DNA from: Akkermansia sp.
GTDB taxonomy: Bacteria; Verrucomicrobiota; Verrucomicrobiia; Verrucomicrobiales; Akkermansiaceae
Length of the DNA: 56,003 nt
Direction of reading: 5' to 3'
Assembly (NCBI GenBank): GCA_030523775.1
Contig: JAUNHW010000017.1
Location: forward strand, 1 to 56,003
Shown here: positions 37,934 to 47,066 of the stretch, piece by piece
Layout of the letters: each line of letters starts with the position of its first letter
Position numbering within the stretch: the first letter of the stretch is position 1
Program-made: the position numbers and the translations under genes
Notes under the pieces: generated by a model
What the model saw: the letters and a program-made list of their open reading frames with translations, nothing else
Database searches by the model: none
What the model was told of the DNA's origin: nothing

Positions 37934-39337
37934 CTATCCGATGGAATCCTCCATTTCGAGGTCGATTAGGCGGCGGAGCTCCACGGAATACTCCATGGGG
38001 AACTCGTTGACGAGGTCGTTGATGAAGCCGTTGACGGCCAGGCTCATGGCCTGGGCGCGCGTAAGGCCGCGCTGCTGCATGTAGAAGAGCATCTCCTCGT
38101 CCACCTGGGAGACGGAGGCCTCATGCTGCACGGCGGAGGCGTTGCCGCGCACGGTGATGGCGGGATAGGTGTCCGTGCGGCTGGCGGCGTTGATGAGCAG
38201 GGCGTCGCACTCCGTGTTGTTGCGGCAGCCGGGCATGCCCTTCAGCACGTTCACCTCGCCGCGGTAGCTGGCGCGCCCCTGCCCCACGGAGATGGATTTG
38301 GCCACAATGTTGGAGGTTGTTTCCGGGGCGGCGTGGATCATGCGCGCGCCGGTGTCCTGGTCCTGCCCGTCGCGCGCCAGGGAGATGCTGACCACCTCGC
38401 CGCGCGCGCGGCGCCCCTGCAGCACCACGGCGGGGTACTTCATGGTGAGCTTGGAGCCCAGGTTGCAGTCGATCCAGCGGATTTCCGCGTTTTCCATGGC
38501 GAGGCCGCGCTGGATGACGAGGTTGTAGACGTTGGTGGCCCAGTTCTGGACGGTGACGTATTGTATCTTGGCGCCCTTGAGGGCCACCAGCTCCACCACG
38601 CCGGAGTGGAGGGTGGCGGAATCGAACTTGGGTGCGGTGCAGCCCTCCATGTACATGAGCTCCGCGCCCTCGTCAGCGATGATGAGGGTGCGCTCGAACT
38701 GGCCCATGCTTTCCGAGTTGATGCGGAAGTACGCCTGCAGGGGCTGCTTGAGCTTCACGCCCTTGGGCACGTAGATGAACGAGCCGCCGGAGAACGCCGC
38801 GTGGTTGAGCGCGGAAAACTTGTTGTCGCCCACGGGAATGACCTTGCCGAACCATGGGCGGAACACGTCCTCGTGCTCCTTCAAGCCCTCCGTGGAGTTG
38901 ACGAAGATGACGCCCTGCTTGGAGAGCTCCTCGCGCATGTTGTTGTACGCGGTTTCGGAGTCGTACTGGGCGTCCACGCCTGCCAGGAAGGCGCGCTCCT
39001 GCTCCGGCACGCCCAGGCGCTCGAAGGTGCGCTTCACGTCGTCGGGCACATCATCCCAGCTCTTGCGTGGCGGCACGCCGTGGGAAAGGTAGTAGCGGAT
39101 GTTCTCGAAATCCACATCGCGGATGCCCTCCGGCGCCCAGTGGTACGGCATGGGCAGCTCATGGAATTTCTTGAGGGCGTCCTTGCGGAACTGCCGCAGC
39201 CAGTCCGGCTCGCCCTTGGCATCGCAAATGTAGTCGATGGTGGCTTCCGTGAGGCCGTAGCCCGCATCATACTTGTGGTTCTCCGGGTAGGAGAACTCGC
39301 CGCGGGTGTCCGGCTGGAAGGGGATTTCTGGCATCAT
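37934..39337 (-). CDS. sufB: Fe-S cluster assembly protein SufB
   Basis: Scaffold subunit of SufBC2D on which clusters are built. It has 467 aa. Conserved sequence includes [42 protein letters not shown] (the acceptor Cys equivalent of E. coli C405) and [18 protein letters not shown], where the His-Glu pair is essential in the family. The start overlaps the sufC stop by four bases. No sufS, sufU or sufE lies in the window, so the sulfur donor is encoded elsewhere. Confidence 0.97.
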   Translation of the reverse strand: MMPEIPFQPDTRGEFSYPENHKYDAGYGLTEATIDYICDAKGEPDWLRQFRKDALKKFHELPMPYHWAPEGIRDVDFENIRYYLSHGVPPRKSWDDVPDDVKRTFERLGVPEQERAFLAGVDAQYDSETAYNNMREELSKQGVIFVNSTEGLKEHEDVFRPWFGKVIPVGDNKFSALNHAAFSGGSFIYVPKGVKLKQPLQAYFRINSESMGQFERTLIIADEGAELMYMEGCTAPKFDSATLHSGVVELVALKGAKIQYVTVQNWATNVYNLVIQRGLAMENAEIRWIDCNLGSKLTMKYPAVVLQGRRARGEVVSISLARDGQDQDTGARMIHAAPETTSNIVAKSISVGQGRASYRGEVNVLKGMPGCRNNTECDALLINAASRTDTYPAITVRGNASAVQHEASVSQVDEEMLFYMQQRGLTRAQAMSLAVNGFINDLVNEFPMEYSVELRRLIDLEMEDSIG

Positions 39338-40074
39338 TCTTTCAGGAAATCAAACCCGTCCCGCTCAATGCGCTCCACCAGCTCGAACCCGCCCGTGCGC
39401 ACAATGCGCCCCTGGTACAGCACGTGCACCACGTCCGGCCGTATGTAGTCCAGCAGCCGCTTGTAGTGCGTGATGACCATGAAGCTGCGGAACGGCGCCC
39501 GCATGGCGTTCACGCCGTCGGAGACGATGCGCAGCGCGTCCACGTCCAGCCCGCTGTCCGTCTCGTCCAAGATGGCGTAGCTGGGCTGCAGCATAAGCAT
39601 CTGCAGGATGTCGTTGCGCTTCTTCTCGCCGCCGGAGAAGCCCTCGTTCACGGCGCGGGCGGTGAACTTGGCGTCCATGCCGAGCTGCTTCATTTTGGCG
39701 CGCAGCTCCTTGTAGAAGGCCACGGCGTCCACGGTCTCGCCCTGCGGCAGGCGCGCCTGAAGCGCTGCGCGCAGGAAGTTGGCGTTGGTGACGCCCGGCA
39801 CTTCCACGGGGTACTGGAACGCCAGGAAAAGGCCCGCGCGGCTGCGCTCGTCCGGCGTCATGGAGAAGAGGTCCTGCCCGTCCAGCTCCGCGGTGCCGCC
39901 CGTGACCTCGTAGTCCGGATGGCCGCAAAGCACCTTGGAGAGTGTGGACTTGCCGGAACCGTTGGGGCCCATGACGGCATGCACCTCTCCCTTGGGGATT
40001 TCCAGGGAGACCCCCTTCAGGATATCCGCGCCGTCCTTCACGCGGGCGCACAGGTCTTTGACGATGAGGCTCAT
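39334..40074 (-). CDS. sufC: Fe-S assembly ATPase SufC
   Basis: Soluble ABC ATPase of the SufBC2D complex. It has 246 aa. Walker A is [11 protein letters not shown], the signature motif [15 protein letters not shown], and Walker B is [15 protein letters not shown], all classic SufC. It overlaps both the upstream fur-like gene and sufB by four bases, so the whole operon is translationally coupled. Confidence 0.97.
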   Translation of the reverse strand: MSLIVKDLCARVKDGADILKGVSLEIPKGEVHAVMGPNGSGKSTLSKVLCGHPDYEVTGGTAELDGQDLFSMTPDERSRAGLFLAFQYPVEVPGVTNANFLRAALQARLPQGETVDAVAFYKELRAKMKQLGMDAKFTARAVNEGFSGGEKKRNDILQMLMLQPSYAILDETDSGLDVDALRIVSDGVNAMRAPFRSFMVITHYKRLLDYIRPDVVHVLYQGRIVRTGGFELVERIERDGFDFLKE

Positions 40075-40508
40075 GACTTGGCGGGAATCATCCCGTGGAG
40101 GTAGGCATCCAGGCGCAGAACCTGCACGCCTTCGGGGATGTCGAACACATCCTCCGGCTTGATGCCCTCCTTGAGCTTCACGTCCATCACGCGCTGGCTG
40201 TCGTCATCCAGCACATGGGCGTGGCTTTCCAGGTTGGGGCAGTAGCGTGAGGCACCGTTGTCGAAATTAAGCTGGTTGATGACGCGCTTGGCCGCCAGTG
40301 CCTCCAGGCAGTTGTACACGGTTGCCAGGGAGATGCCGGGCAGGAGCTTGGCCGCGCGCTCGAAAATCATGGCGGCGTTCGGGTGGTCGTGGGATTGGAG
40401 CACGGTTTCCAGCACGGCGCGCCGCTGGCGCGTGTGGCGCAAACGCGCCTGTGCAATCAACTTGTCCGCAAGATTCTTTTCCGTCGTATGTTCTTTCTCT
40501 TTTGCCAT
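40071..40508 (-). CDS. Fur-family transcriptional regulator heading the suf operon
   Basis: A 145-aa winged-helix regulator. The HTH region [21 protein letters not shown] is followed by TVYNCLEAL, the Fur signature. The second domain is divergent: the region that normally reads HHHxxCxxCG is [14 protein letters not shown], so the first structural-zinc CxxC is absent while an HxH pair remains. Its position as first gene, overlapping sufC by four bases, suggests that it controls Fe-S assembly and its own expression. The ligand (iron, peroxide, heme or cluster) cannot be told from sequence. The start at 40508 follows the promoter at 40523-40550. Confidence 0.88.
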   Translation of the reverse strand: MAKEKEHTTEKNLADKLIAQARLRHTRQRRAVLETVLQSHDHPNAAMIFERAAKLLPGISLATVYNCLEALAAKRVINQLNFDNGASRYCPNLESHAHVLDDDSQRVMDVKLKEGIKPEDVFDIPEGVQVLRLDAYLHGMIPAKS

Positions 40509-40522
40509 ATCGGTGCGGCGGG

Positions 40523-40550
40523 ATTTTAGCGCGCCTTCTAGGAATTTCAA
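40523..40550 (-). promoter_or_regulatory. Promoter of the fur-like/suf operon
   Basis: Minus-strand TTGAAA (40545-40550), 16 bp, TAAAAT (40523-40528). The leader is short, about 10 nt. Confidence 0.6.
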
Positions 40551-40574
40551 GACAAAAGCACGACAACGCGCGAG

Positions 40575-40606
40575 AAAAAAAGACCGCCCGGCGATACCGG
40601 GCGGCC
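40575..40606 (-). terminator. Intrinsic terminator of tig
   Basis: Stem GGCCGCCCGG/CCGGGCGGTC (40582-40606), followed by seven T on the minus strand (40575-40581). Confidence 0.88.
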
Positions 40607-40632
40607 TTGGAAGCTTTGCATTGCAGGCGCGC

Positions 40633-41943
40633 TTACGCCTTTTCCGTGACCTTGGCGTTCTTGGCCAGGAGGTCCAGCACCTTGGAGGTGACAACCGAGA
40701 GGCGGACGCCCGTCATGCGGTTCTCCCTGTAAAGCTTGCGGATGAAGGTTTTGAGGTTCTTCTCCCCGGCCTGGCGGGCCATGCCTGCCACGGCGTTGAG
40801 GAGCTCGTTCTCGGAGGCGTCGATATTCTCCTTGCGGGCAATCTCCTGCAGGGCGAAATAGACGCGCAGGTTGCGCTCCGTCTCCTGGCGGCACTCCGCC
40901 TTGTACTCGTCCGTCTTGGATTTCTCAATGGCATCGTACTCGCCCTTCTGGATGGCCTCGTAGACCTTGCGCTGCACGGTGTTCTCGTTCTCGCGCTCCA
41001 CCAGGCTCTCCGGCAGCGGGAAGGTGAGCTTGTCCGCCAGCTGCTCGGAAATCTGGTCGGCCTTGGCCTCGTCTATCTCCTGCTGCTTGCGGGCGGCAAG
41101 GTTCTCTCGCACAATGCCGCGGATGTCGTCCATGGTCTTGCCGGGCAGGTTCTCGGCAAAGAGCTCCTCATTGATTTCCGGCACGCGCTTCTCACGCACC
41201 TCTTTCACGGTGCAGTGGAAGGTCACCTCCTTGGAGGCGAGCTCGGCAATGGGGAAATCCTCCTTCATGGTGAGGGTGATATCCTTGGAATCCCCGGCGG
41301 AAAGGCCCACAACGCCCTCTGCCAGGCCGGGCATGAAGGCATCCTCCTTCATGGCGAGCCAATGGCCCTCGCGGCCCTCCATGAAGCCCACGGGCTTGCC
41401 GCAGAATTCCGCGGTGGGCTTGCCCTCCACGGTGGTCTTGAAATCAATGACGGCCACGTCGTCCATGGCGGCGGCGCGCTCCACCGGCTCGTGCGTGGCG
41501 GAGCCCTCCGCGTACTTCTGCAGGGCATCCTGCACCTCGTCGTCCGTCACCTCCGCAGAGGGAACGGTGACCTCCAGGCCCATGTACTCCGGCAGCTCGA
41601 ATCCGGGAACAATGGTGAGCTTGCTGGTGAACTTGTAGGAGCCGTCCTCCTGGAAACCGGCATCCGGCTCGCCGAAATCCAGCACCTTCAGCTCCGGGTT
41701 CTCCTTGAGCGCCTTGTCCTGGATATCAGACTTGAGACGGTACTCCACCTCTTCGCGCACGGGCTCCGCGTAGCGCTTGGCCACCACGCTCTTGGGGGCC
41801 TTGCCGGGGCGGAATCCGGGGATGTTGGCGTTCTTCATGTAGGTGGCCACAACGGAATCGCGGATGGTGTTGACCTCTTCCGCGGGGGCGGTGGCGGTGA
41901 GAGTGGACTCGCACTCGTTAATCTTGTCTATCTTGATATCCAT
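40633..41943 (-). CDS. tig: Trigger factor (ribosome-associated chaperone / PPIase)
   Basis: 436-aa trigger factor that binds nascent chains at the ribosome exit. The ribosome-binding signature GFRPGKAPKSVV is in the N-terminal domain (about residues 44-55). An FKBP-like PPIase domain follows (EGREGHWLAMKEDAFMPGL), then a helical C-terminal chaperone domain. The start at 41943 (MDIKIDKINECES) fits the family N-terminus; the longer frame to 42021 adds a non-homologous leader. It is transcribed alone from a promoter at 41977-42005. Confidence 0.95.
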   Translation of the reverse strand: MDIKIDKINECESTLTATAPAEEVNTIRDSVVATYMKNANIPGFRPGKAPKSVVAKRYAEPVREEVEYRLKSDIQDKALKENPELKVLDFGEPDAGFQEDGSYKFTSKLTIVPGFELPEYMGLEVTVPSAEVTDDEVQDALQKYAEGSATHEPVERAAAMDDVAVIDFKTTVEGKPTAEFCGKPVGFMEGREGHWLAMKEDAFMPGLAEGVVGLSAGDSKDITLTMKEDFPIAELASKEVTFHCTVKEVREKRVPEINEELFAENLPGKTMDDIRGIVRENLAARKQQEIDEAKADQISEQLADKLTFPLPESLVERENENTVQRKVYEAIQKGEYDAIEKSKTDEYKAECRQETERNLRVYFALQEIARKENIDASENELLNAVAGMARQAGEKNLKTFIRKLYRENRMTGVRLSVVTSKVLDLLAKNAKVTEKA

Positions 41944-41976
41944 GGTGAGAAAAGGCGGTAAATTTCGCGTGGGCGG

Positions 41977-42005
41977 ATGATAGCCGACAGGCGGGCAAAA
42001 GGCAA
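41977..42005 (-). promoter_or_regulatory. Promoter of tig
   Basis: Minus-strand TTGCCT (42000-42005), 17 bp, TATCAT (41977-41982). Confidence 0.55.
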
Positions 42006-42057
42006 GTGCAGACTTTCCCATGACAAAGAAAAGGCGTTGCGCGCGCCACGTCCTGCA

Positions 42058-42891
42058 TCAGAAGATGAAGAAATCAATGGAGCGGAGGCGCAGGGAGCCG
42101 TAGAAGCGCTCATGGATGAGGCGCACGCGCTGTTTCTGATAGGCTTGCGCGGCTTGCTTGAGCTGCGGGGAGACGGTGGCGGGATCCCGCCCGGCCAGGA
42201 GGCCGCTTTGCTGCAGGTAGGCAATCACGGGGAACACCTGCGGCACCACGGCCTCTGCGGTGGCGGCATCCGTGACACCCTCGTACCGCTTGGCCATTTC
42301 CGTGAAGATGCCGACAAGTTCCTCGTTCTCCTGCGCGGTGTACGCTTTCAGCGGGGTGTCCGGCGGCAGCATGCGGAAGAGCACGGGCATGGGCAGCCAG
42401 CCGATGATTTCCTCGTACTTGTCCTGCGGCAGGTCGGCGTACTGGGCCATCACGCCCATGGAGGGCACATCGATGCCGAAGAGCTCCGCCCAGCGTTCCA
42501 ACGCCTGGTTGGCGGCGTATTCGCGCAGGCCGCCCAGGTTGCCGTTGCCCATGATCTGCAACAGCTCCGTGAACGCGGCCGGGCAGCCGATGGAGCGGGC
42601 GTAGCCGGCGGCGGCAAAGTCGTTGGCGGCGGTAATGCGCCCGGCATCCGCCTTGCGCTGCAGCTGGCGGCGCAGCAGCACGCTCTTCACCGCGGTGGCC
42701 ACCTCCAGGCGCTGCATGGGGGAGAGGGCTTTCACCTGCGCCTCCGTGGGCGGCAGCGGGAAACGCCCCTCCGCAATGGTGGCGTAGGGTTCCTCCCCCA
42801 GCACGGCGCGCATCCAGGCGGGCGCGGGCGTATCCGGCGCGGCGGCCAGGGGCAGCGCGGCCAGGATGGGAAGGATGAGGTGCCGTTTCAT
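42058..42891 (-). CDS. Secreted or periplasmic protein of unknown function (277 aa)
   Basis: Signal peptide MKRHLILPILAALPLAAAPD (cleavage near AAA-PD). The mature part is mostly helical and Ala/Leu-rich with no recognised motif. It begins 5 bp after the tyrS stop and is likely cotranscribed with it. No strong terminator is visible after it; a weak GGCG/CGCC stem followed by TTTTCTTT lies just downstream. Confidence 0.75.
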   Translation of the reverse strand: MKRHLILPILAALPLAAAPDTPAPAWMRAVLGEEPYATIAEGRFPLPPTEAQVKALSPMQRLEVATAVKSVLLRRQLQRKADAGRITAANDFAAAGYARSIGCPAAFTELLQIMGNGNLGGLREYAANQALERWAELFGIDVPSMGVMAQYADLPQDKYEEIIGWLPMPVLFRMLPPDTPLKAYTAQENEELVGIFTEMAKRYEGVTDAATAEAVVPQVFPVIAYLQQSGLLAGRDPATVSPQLKQAAQAYQKQRVRLIHERFYGSLRLRSIDFFIF

Positions 42892-42896
42892 GGCGT

Positions 42897-44126
42897 TCAG
42901 GCAATTTCGCCCATGTAGAACTTCTTCTTGCCGCGGCGGATGATGATGACGCTGCCTTCCAGCGCGGCGGCGGCATCCACGGGGAAGGCGGGGTCCTTCA
43001 CCACCTCTCCGTTGAGGGAGATGGCGCCGTTGCCGATGAATTCCCGCGCCTCGCGCTTGGAGGAGCAGATACCCGCGCCCACCAGCACATCCGCCAGCGG
43101 ACCGGGGGTGATTTTGACATGCGGCACGTTTTTCATGCCGGCCTTGATGTCGCGCAGGCTCAGGCTCTTGAAATCGCCCGCGAAAAGCTTCTCGCTGATT
43201 TCCACGGCGTGGTCGAATTCCTCCGCCCCGTGCAGGTCCGTGATAATCTCGCGCGCCAGAGCCTTCTGGGCGATGCGCTGCTCCGGGTGCTCCGCGTGCT
43301 GCGCCTCTATCTCCGTGATCTGCTCCGGCGTGAGGAAGGTGAGCCGCTTCAGGTAGGAGATGACGCAGCTGTCCTCCGTGTTGATGAGGAACTGGTAGAG
43401 CTCGTACGGGCTGGTGCGCGCCTTGTCCAGCCACAGGGCGTTGCCCTCGCTCTTGCCGAATTTGTTGCCCTGGGAATCCGTGACCAGCGGCATGGTGAAG
43501 GCGTACACCTCGTCCCCGGTGGTCTTGCGGATGAGCTCGATTCCGGTGGTGATGTTGCCCCACTGGTCGCTCCCGGCCACCTGCAGGTCCACTCCGCGCG
43601 TCTCGTGCAGGTGCTTGAAATCAATGGCCTGGATGAGCATGTAGGAGAACTCCGCGTAGGAGATGCCGCTCTCCATCTGGCGGCGCACATGATCCTTGGT
43701 GAGCATGTAGCCCACGTTGATGTACTTGCCGTAGTTGCGGAAGAAATCGATGACGTTCAGGTCCTTGATCCAGTCGTGGTTGTTGACCACCTCGAAGCCG
43801 AACAGCCGCTCCACCTGGGCTTTCAGGCACTCGTAGTTGCGGATAACCTCCTCCTTCTGCTTCAGCTCGCGCTCCACGGTGCCGCGGGGGTCGCCTATGA
43901 GCCCGGTGGCCAGCCCCACCAGCAGGATGGGGTGGTGCCCGGCGCGCTGCAGGCGCCGCGTGATGAGGAAGCTGGAATAGTGCCCCAGGTGCAGGCTGTC
44001 CGCCGTGGGATCCGTGCCTATGTAGAACGTGAGCCCGCCCTTGTTGAGCTTCTCGATCAAATCCGGGCTGGAAATCTGGTTCACCAGCCCGCGCCACTCC
44101 AGTTCTTCGTATAAGGTCATAGCCAT
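42897..44126 (-). CDS. tyrS: Tyrosyl-tRNA synthetase
   Basis: Class Ic aminoacyl-tRNA synthetase that charges tRNA-Tyr. It has 409 aa. The HIGH motif appears as HLGH in DPTADSLHLGHYSSF, the second motif as KFGKSEGNALWLD, and a C-terminal S4 RNA-binding domain as SKREAREFIGNGAISLNGE. The start at 44126 is ATG-GCT-ATG; the second ATG (44120) is equally possible. The promoter at 44148-44176 has a perfect TTGACA. It is divergent from the thioredoxin-like gene. Confidence 0.97.
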   Translation of the reverse strand: MAMTLYEELEWRGLVNQISSPDLIEKLNKGGLTFYIGTDPTADSLHLGHYSSFLITRRLQRAGHHPILLVGLATGLIGDPRGTVERELKQKEEVIRNYECLKAQVERLFGFEVVNNHDWIKDLNVIDFFRNYGKYINVGYMLTKDHVRRQMESGISYAEFSYMLIQAIDFKHLHETRGVDLQVAGSDQWGNITTGIELIRKTTGDEVYAFTMPLVTDSQGNKFGKSEGNALWLDKARTSPYELYQFLINTEDSCVISYLKRLTFLTPEQITEIEAQHAEHPEQRIAQKALAREIITDLHGAEEFDHAVEISEKLFAGDFKSLSLRDIKAGMKNVPHVKITPGPLADVLVGAGICSSKREAREFIGNGAISLNGEVVKDPAFPVDAAAALEGSVIIIRRGKKKFYMGEIA

Positions 44127-44147
44127 GCTTCTGTTCGGGGAAGCTGC

Positions 44148-44176
44148 ATGATACCACGCGCCGCGCGCGGTGTCAA
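44148..44176 (-). promoter_or_regulatory. Promoter of tyrS
   Basis: Minus-strand TTGACA (44171-44176), 17 bp, TATCAT (44148-44153) with extended TGG. It lies back to back with the promoter at 44189-44217. Confidence 0.7.
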
Positions 44177-44188
44177 AGCGATTATCGT

Positions 44189-44217
44189 TTGACTAACGTG
44201 GGGCGTTGTGGCATGAT
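44189..44217 (+). promoter_or_regulatory. Promoter of the thioredoxin-like gene
   Basis: TTGACT (44189-44194), 17 bp, CATGAT (44212-44217). A GTG start at 44225 lies 7 nt downstream. Confidence 0.5.
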
Positions 44218-44224
44218 GGGCGGC

Positions 44225-44785
44225 GTGAAAGCGGCGTTCAAGCTCCTGGCTGTGGCCATCTTGCTCACTGCACTCGCCGGGTGTGATGAATCCGATGAGG
44301 TGCAGGCGGAGCGCGCCGCCCAGTTCACCACTTCCACCAAGCCCGCACCCAACCCGCAGCTGGAGTCCATCGAATCCATGGTGCGCACGGATATCACCGC
44401 CCCCACCGGCCTCAACTCCACCCCCAAGTACGAGCTCTACAGCGCCTACAAGGGGGATGACATCAAGCAGGTGACCGGCGTCTCCGGGCGCAGCCTCATC
44501 CTCTGCTTCACCGCCCCCTGGTGCCCCCACTGCGCCAAGATGAAGCAATCCCTGCAGGAGCTGGCGCAGGCGGAGAAGGGAAACGTGCAGGTGGTGGAGG
44601 TGAACGCGGACGCCTACCCGGCGCTCGCCACGGACTACGGCATCACCAAGGTGCCCACCACCATCTTCTACACGGAGGGCGTGAAGCTGCGCACCATCGA
44701 GGGCGCCTACACCGCAGACAGCCTGGGGCGCTTCCTGCACGCCCTGCTCACCCAGGGTGACACCCCCGCCTCAGAACCCAGATAG
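44225..44785 (+). CDS. Thioredoxin-like lipoprotein
   Basis: A predicted membrane-anchored periplasmic thiol-disulfide protein, 186 aa. With the GTG start at 44225 the N-terminus is an ideal lipoprotein signal (MKAAFKLLAVAILLTALAGC, lipobox LAGC). ATGs at 44213 and 44216 are alternatives that overlap the -10 box. The thioredoxin fold is shown by CFTAPWCPHCAKMKQSL (active site WCPHC) and the cis-Pro region KVPTTIFYTEG. It is followed after 20 bp by trpS and probably cotranscribed with it. Substrate is unknown. Confidence 0.88.
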   Translation: MKAAFKLLAVAILLTALAGCDESDEVQAERAAQFTTSTKPAPNPQLESIESMVRTDITAPTGLNSTPKYELYSAYKGDDIKQVTGVSGRSLILCFTAPWCPHCAKMKQSLQELAQAEKGNVQVVEVNADAYPALATDYGITKVPTTIFYTEGVKLRTIEGAYTADSLGRFLHALLTQGDTPASEPR

Positions 44786-44805
44786 CCTCCAACCACATTT
44801 CCACC

Positions 44806-45780
44806 ATGAGATTCCTCACCGGATTGCAACCCAGCGGACAACTCCACATCGGCAACTACTTCGGCGCCATCAAACCCGCCGTGGAGCTGCAGGAGAAGGG
44901 AGAAGGATTCTACTTCATCGCCAACTACCACGCCATGACCACCATGGAGAGCGCACAGGCCCTGCGGGAGAACACGCGCGGCCTGGCCGTGGACCTGCTG
45001 GCCTGCGGGCTGGACCCGCAGAAGTGCACCTTCTTCGCCCAATCCGCCGTGCCGGAGGTGAACGAGCTGGCCTGGATCCTCTCCACCGTGTGCCCCATGG
45101 GCCTGCTGGAGCGCTGCCACTCCTACAAGGACAAGATGGCGCACGGCTTCGCCGCCTCGCACGCCCTCTTCGCATACCCCGCCCTCATGGCCGCGGATAT
45201 CCTCCTCTACAACAGTGATGCCGTGCCCGTGGGCAAGGACCAGAAACAGCACCTGGAGGTCACACGGGACCTCGCCGCCAAGATGAACGACGCCTTCGGC
45301 CAGGACCTCTTCAAGCTCCCGGAACCCATCATCAGCGAGGTCACCGCCGTGGTGCCCGGGCTGGACGGGCAGAAGATGAGCAAGAGCTACGGCAACACCC
45401 TCCCCATCTTCGGGGATGAGAAGGCCACCCGCAAGCTCATCAACAAGAAGGTGGTCACAGATGCCACCCCGCTGGAGGACCCCAAGCCCACGGAAGGCTC
45501 CATCATCCTGGCCCTTTACAAGCTCTTTGCCACCCCGGAGCAGTACGCCGCCATGGTGGATGCCCACCACGTTGGCGGCGTGGGCTACGGCCAGTTCAAG
45601 AAAGACCTTTTCGAGGCCTACTGGGAATATTTCCGCGCCGCCCGCGAACGCCGCGAATGGATTCTCGCCCACCCGGAATACGTGGACGACGTCCTCACCC
45701 GCGGCGCAGCCCGCGCCCGAGAGGAAGCACAAGCCACCCTCGCCCGCATCCGCCAGGCCGTTGGCCTCACGTGGATTTGA
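44806..45780 (+). CDS. trpS: Tryptophanyl-tRNA synthetase
   Basis: Class Ic synthetase for tRNA-Trp, 324 aa. The N-terminal GLQPSGQLHIGNYFGAI holds the HIGH motif (HIGN) and the KMSKS motif is in LDGQKMSKSYGNTLPIF. Other typical sequence includes YPALMAADILLYNSDAVPVG and KDQKQHLEVTRD. No Shine-Dalgarno sequence is visible. It is convergent with the 73-aa gene 19 bp away. Confidence 0.97.
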   Translation: MRFLTGLQPSGQLHIGNYFGAIKPAVELQEKGEGFYFIANYHAMTTMESAQALRENTRGLAVDLLACGLDPQKCTFFAQSAVPEVNELAWILSTVCPMGLLERCHSYKDKMAHGFAASHALFAYPALMAADILLYNSDAVPVGKDQKQHLEVTRDLAAKMNDAFGQDLFKLPEPIISEVTAVVPGLDGQKMSKSYGNTLPIFGDEKATRKLINKKVVTDATPLEDPKPTEGSIILALYKLFATPEQYAAMVDAHHVGGVGYGQFKKDLFEAYWEYFRAARERREWILAHPEYVDDVLTRGAARAREEAQATLARIRQAVGLTWI

Positions 45781-45799
45781 TTCCCACTGGCCATCCCCC

Positions 45800-46021
45800 T
45801 CACCGCAGCGGCGGGGGGAGGTGGGCCAAGATGTCTGCGGGGATTTCCGGCGGCTTTTGTTCCTGCGGAGCCTCTTTCTGGGCTTCCAGCTCGGCCAGGC
45901 GGGTGTCCTCCACCATGGCCTTGAACTTGTCTGCCTGGGAGTAGATGCCGTCGGGGTCGCGGAAGACCTCCGCGAGCCAATCACGCTTCTCCTCGATGGT
46001 GAGATGCTTCTTCTTACGCAT
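45800..46021 (-). CDS. 73-aa protein at the end of the left phage operon
   Basis: Charged small protein. The stretch LTIEEKRDWLAEVFRDPDG followed by ADKFKAM resembles short N-terminal and DKxxAL elements of small-terminase-like phage proteins, but the match is weak. Its start overlaps the upstream winged-helix gene by eight bases. It ends in a Pro-rich tail. Phage origin is inferred from the neighbours. Confidence 0.6.
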   Translation of the reverse strand: MRKKKHLTIEEKRDWLAEVFRDPDGIYSQADKFKAMVEDTRLAELEAQKEAPQEQKPPEIPADILAHLPPPLR

Positions 46022-46331
46022 GGCTCCCGGGGAGGAAATCGAACAGGTCCGCCACCTTGGCGCGGCCGCAGGGTGTGAGGGCGTAGCCCATGTGCATGGG
46101 ATCGTTGCAGTAGACGAACCCGGATTTGCGCAGGCTGCACAGCAGTTTGGAGCATGTGGCGGGGGCCAGCCCGGTGAAGCGCGCTATGTCCCGGGCTTCC
46201 GGCAGGCCCGCCGCCACGGCCAGCAGCACGCGGCGGGCGGTGTGCGGCATATCGTCCTGCGCCAACCGCGCGAGCAGGCGGCATGCAAAGTCTATGGCTT
46301 TCATATGGGAAACGGCAGGGTGTGTTGTCAT
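46014..46331 (-). CDS. Small winged-helix (MarR-like) DNA-binding protein (105 aa)
   Basis: The central part ARRVLLAVAAGLPEARDIA followed by TGLAPATCSKLLCSLRKSGF reads as a helix-turn-helix with a wing (VYCNDPMHMGYALTPCGRAKV). The start at 46331 overlaps the stop of the tail gene (ATGA). An internal ATG at 46304 is possible. It may regulate the divergent phage operons, for which a palindrome lies at 46991-47005. That role is inferred. Confidence 0.65.
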   Translation of the reverse strand: MTTHPAVSHMKAIDFACRLLARLAQDDMPHTARRVLLAVAAGLPEARDIARFTGLAPATCSKLLCSLRKSGFVYCNDPMHMGYALTPCGRAKVADLFDFLPGSHA

Positions 46332-46927
46332 TCACCGCGGCCCAGGCTCTGGCGCCAGAGGCGGAAGAGGGGGTGCGACTCGTCGTTGGAATGCTCCTGC
46401 ACGGCGTTGAAGTGGCTGGCCTGCGGCAGGGCGATGCGCTGGTACTCCTCCAGCAGGGATTGGCGCATGGTGGTGCTGTTGACCAGGGGGATGCACATCT
46501 TGCACGCCAGGCGCAGGGCAAAGGCCTCCACAAAGAGCGGGTCGAACAGGCTCGTGTCCTCCACATCCGCGATATAGCGCAGGGTTACATCCTGCGCCGG
46601 GCAGAAGATGCAGCGGCCGCGCAGGGTCCAGCCGGGGCTTCCCACCTCCAGCACGCGCAGGCAGTCCGTGGGGAGGGTGTGCGGCACGGCGTGCTCTGCG
46701 GAGCCGCCCTGCTCGCTGCTGTGCAGGGTAGCCTTCTTCACGGCGAAGGACCACCTGTTGACGCAAAGGACCTCCCTGCGCACGGGGTGGTAGTGGAGGT
46801 AGCACATGCGCTGCGGCAGGGTGGCGTTGGCATCGATGGAGATGATGGGAGACTCCCCCAGCTTGCTGAGGGCGATGTTGCAGATATCAAGCGCGCTGGG
46901 CGCCGGTGCTGTGGTGGTATCACTCAT
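46328..46927 (-). CDS. Phage tail tubular protein A-like adaptor (199 aa)
   Basis: Resembles the T7 gp11-type tail-tube adaptor that joins portal and tail. The N-terminal pattern ALDICNIALSKLGESPIISI is followed by RMCYLHYHPVRREVLCVNRW and SFAVKKATL, matching the family's ICNxAL...RDxLLxxxxWxFA layout. The start at 46927 was chosen because the upstream extension is Ala/Gly-rich and non-homologous. It is first of a three-gene minus-strand operon and divergent from the portal operon, which is unusual for a phage structural gene. Confidence 0.75.
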   Translation of the reverse strand: MSDTTTAPAPSALDICNIALSKLGESPIISIDANATLPQRMCYLHYHPVRREVLCVNRWSFAVKKATLHSSEQGGSAEHAVPHTLPTDCLRVLEVGSPGWTLRGRCIFCPAQDVTLRYIADVEDTSLFDPLFVEAFALRLACKMCIPLVNSTTMRQSLLEEYQRIALPQASHFNAVQEHSNDESHPLFRLWRQSLGRGE

Positions 46928-46936
46928 AACGGCGGC

Positions 46937-47059
46937 ATCATTCCACGGCACTGCCGCGCCTGCAACTGCGGCGGCACCCCCCGCTGCACCAACCCGCAGC
47001 GGGTTGATGCCGCGGGGCCTCCTTTGCGGTTGGCAAACACGGAACGGGTGGAGTATGGT
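46937..47059. promoter_or_regulatory. Divergent promoter region of the phage cassette
   Basis: Minus strand: TTGCAG (46960-46965), 17 bp, AATGAT (46937-46942). Plus strand: TTGGCA (47030-47035), 18 bp, TATGGT (47054-47059), 7 nt before the ATG at 47067. Between them is a perfect 7-bp palindrome AACCCGC-A-GCGGGTT (46991-47005), a possible operator. Confidence 0.45.
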
Positions 47060-47066
47060 GCGGCTC

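Noticed and set aside
41944..42057. Terminator after the 277-aa secreted protein gene
   Set aside because: Only a 4-bp GGCG/CGCC stem precedes TTTTCTTT, too weak to list as a feature.
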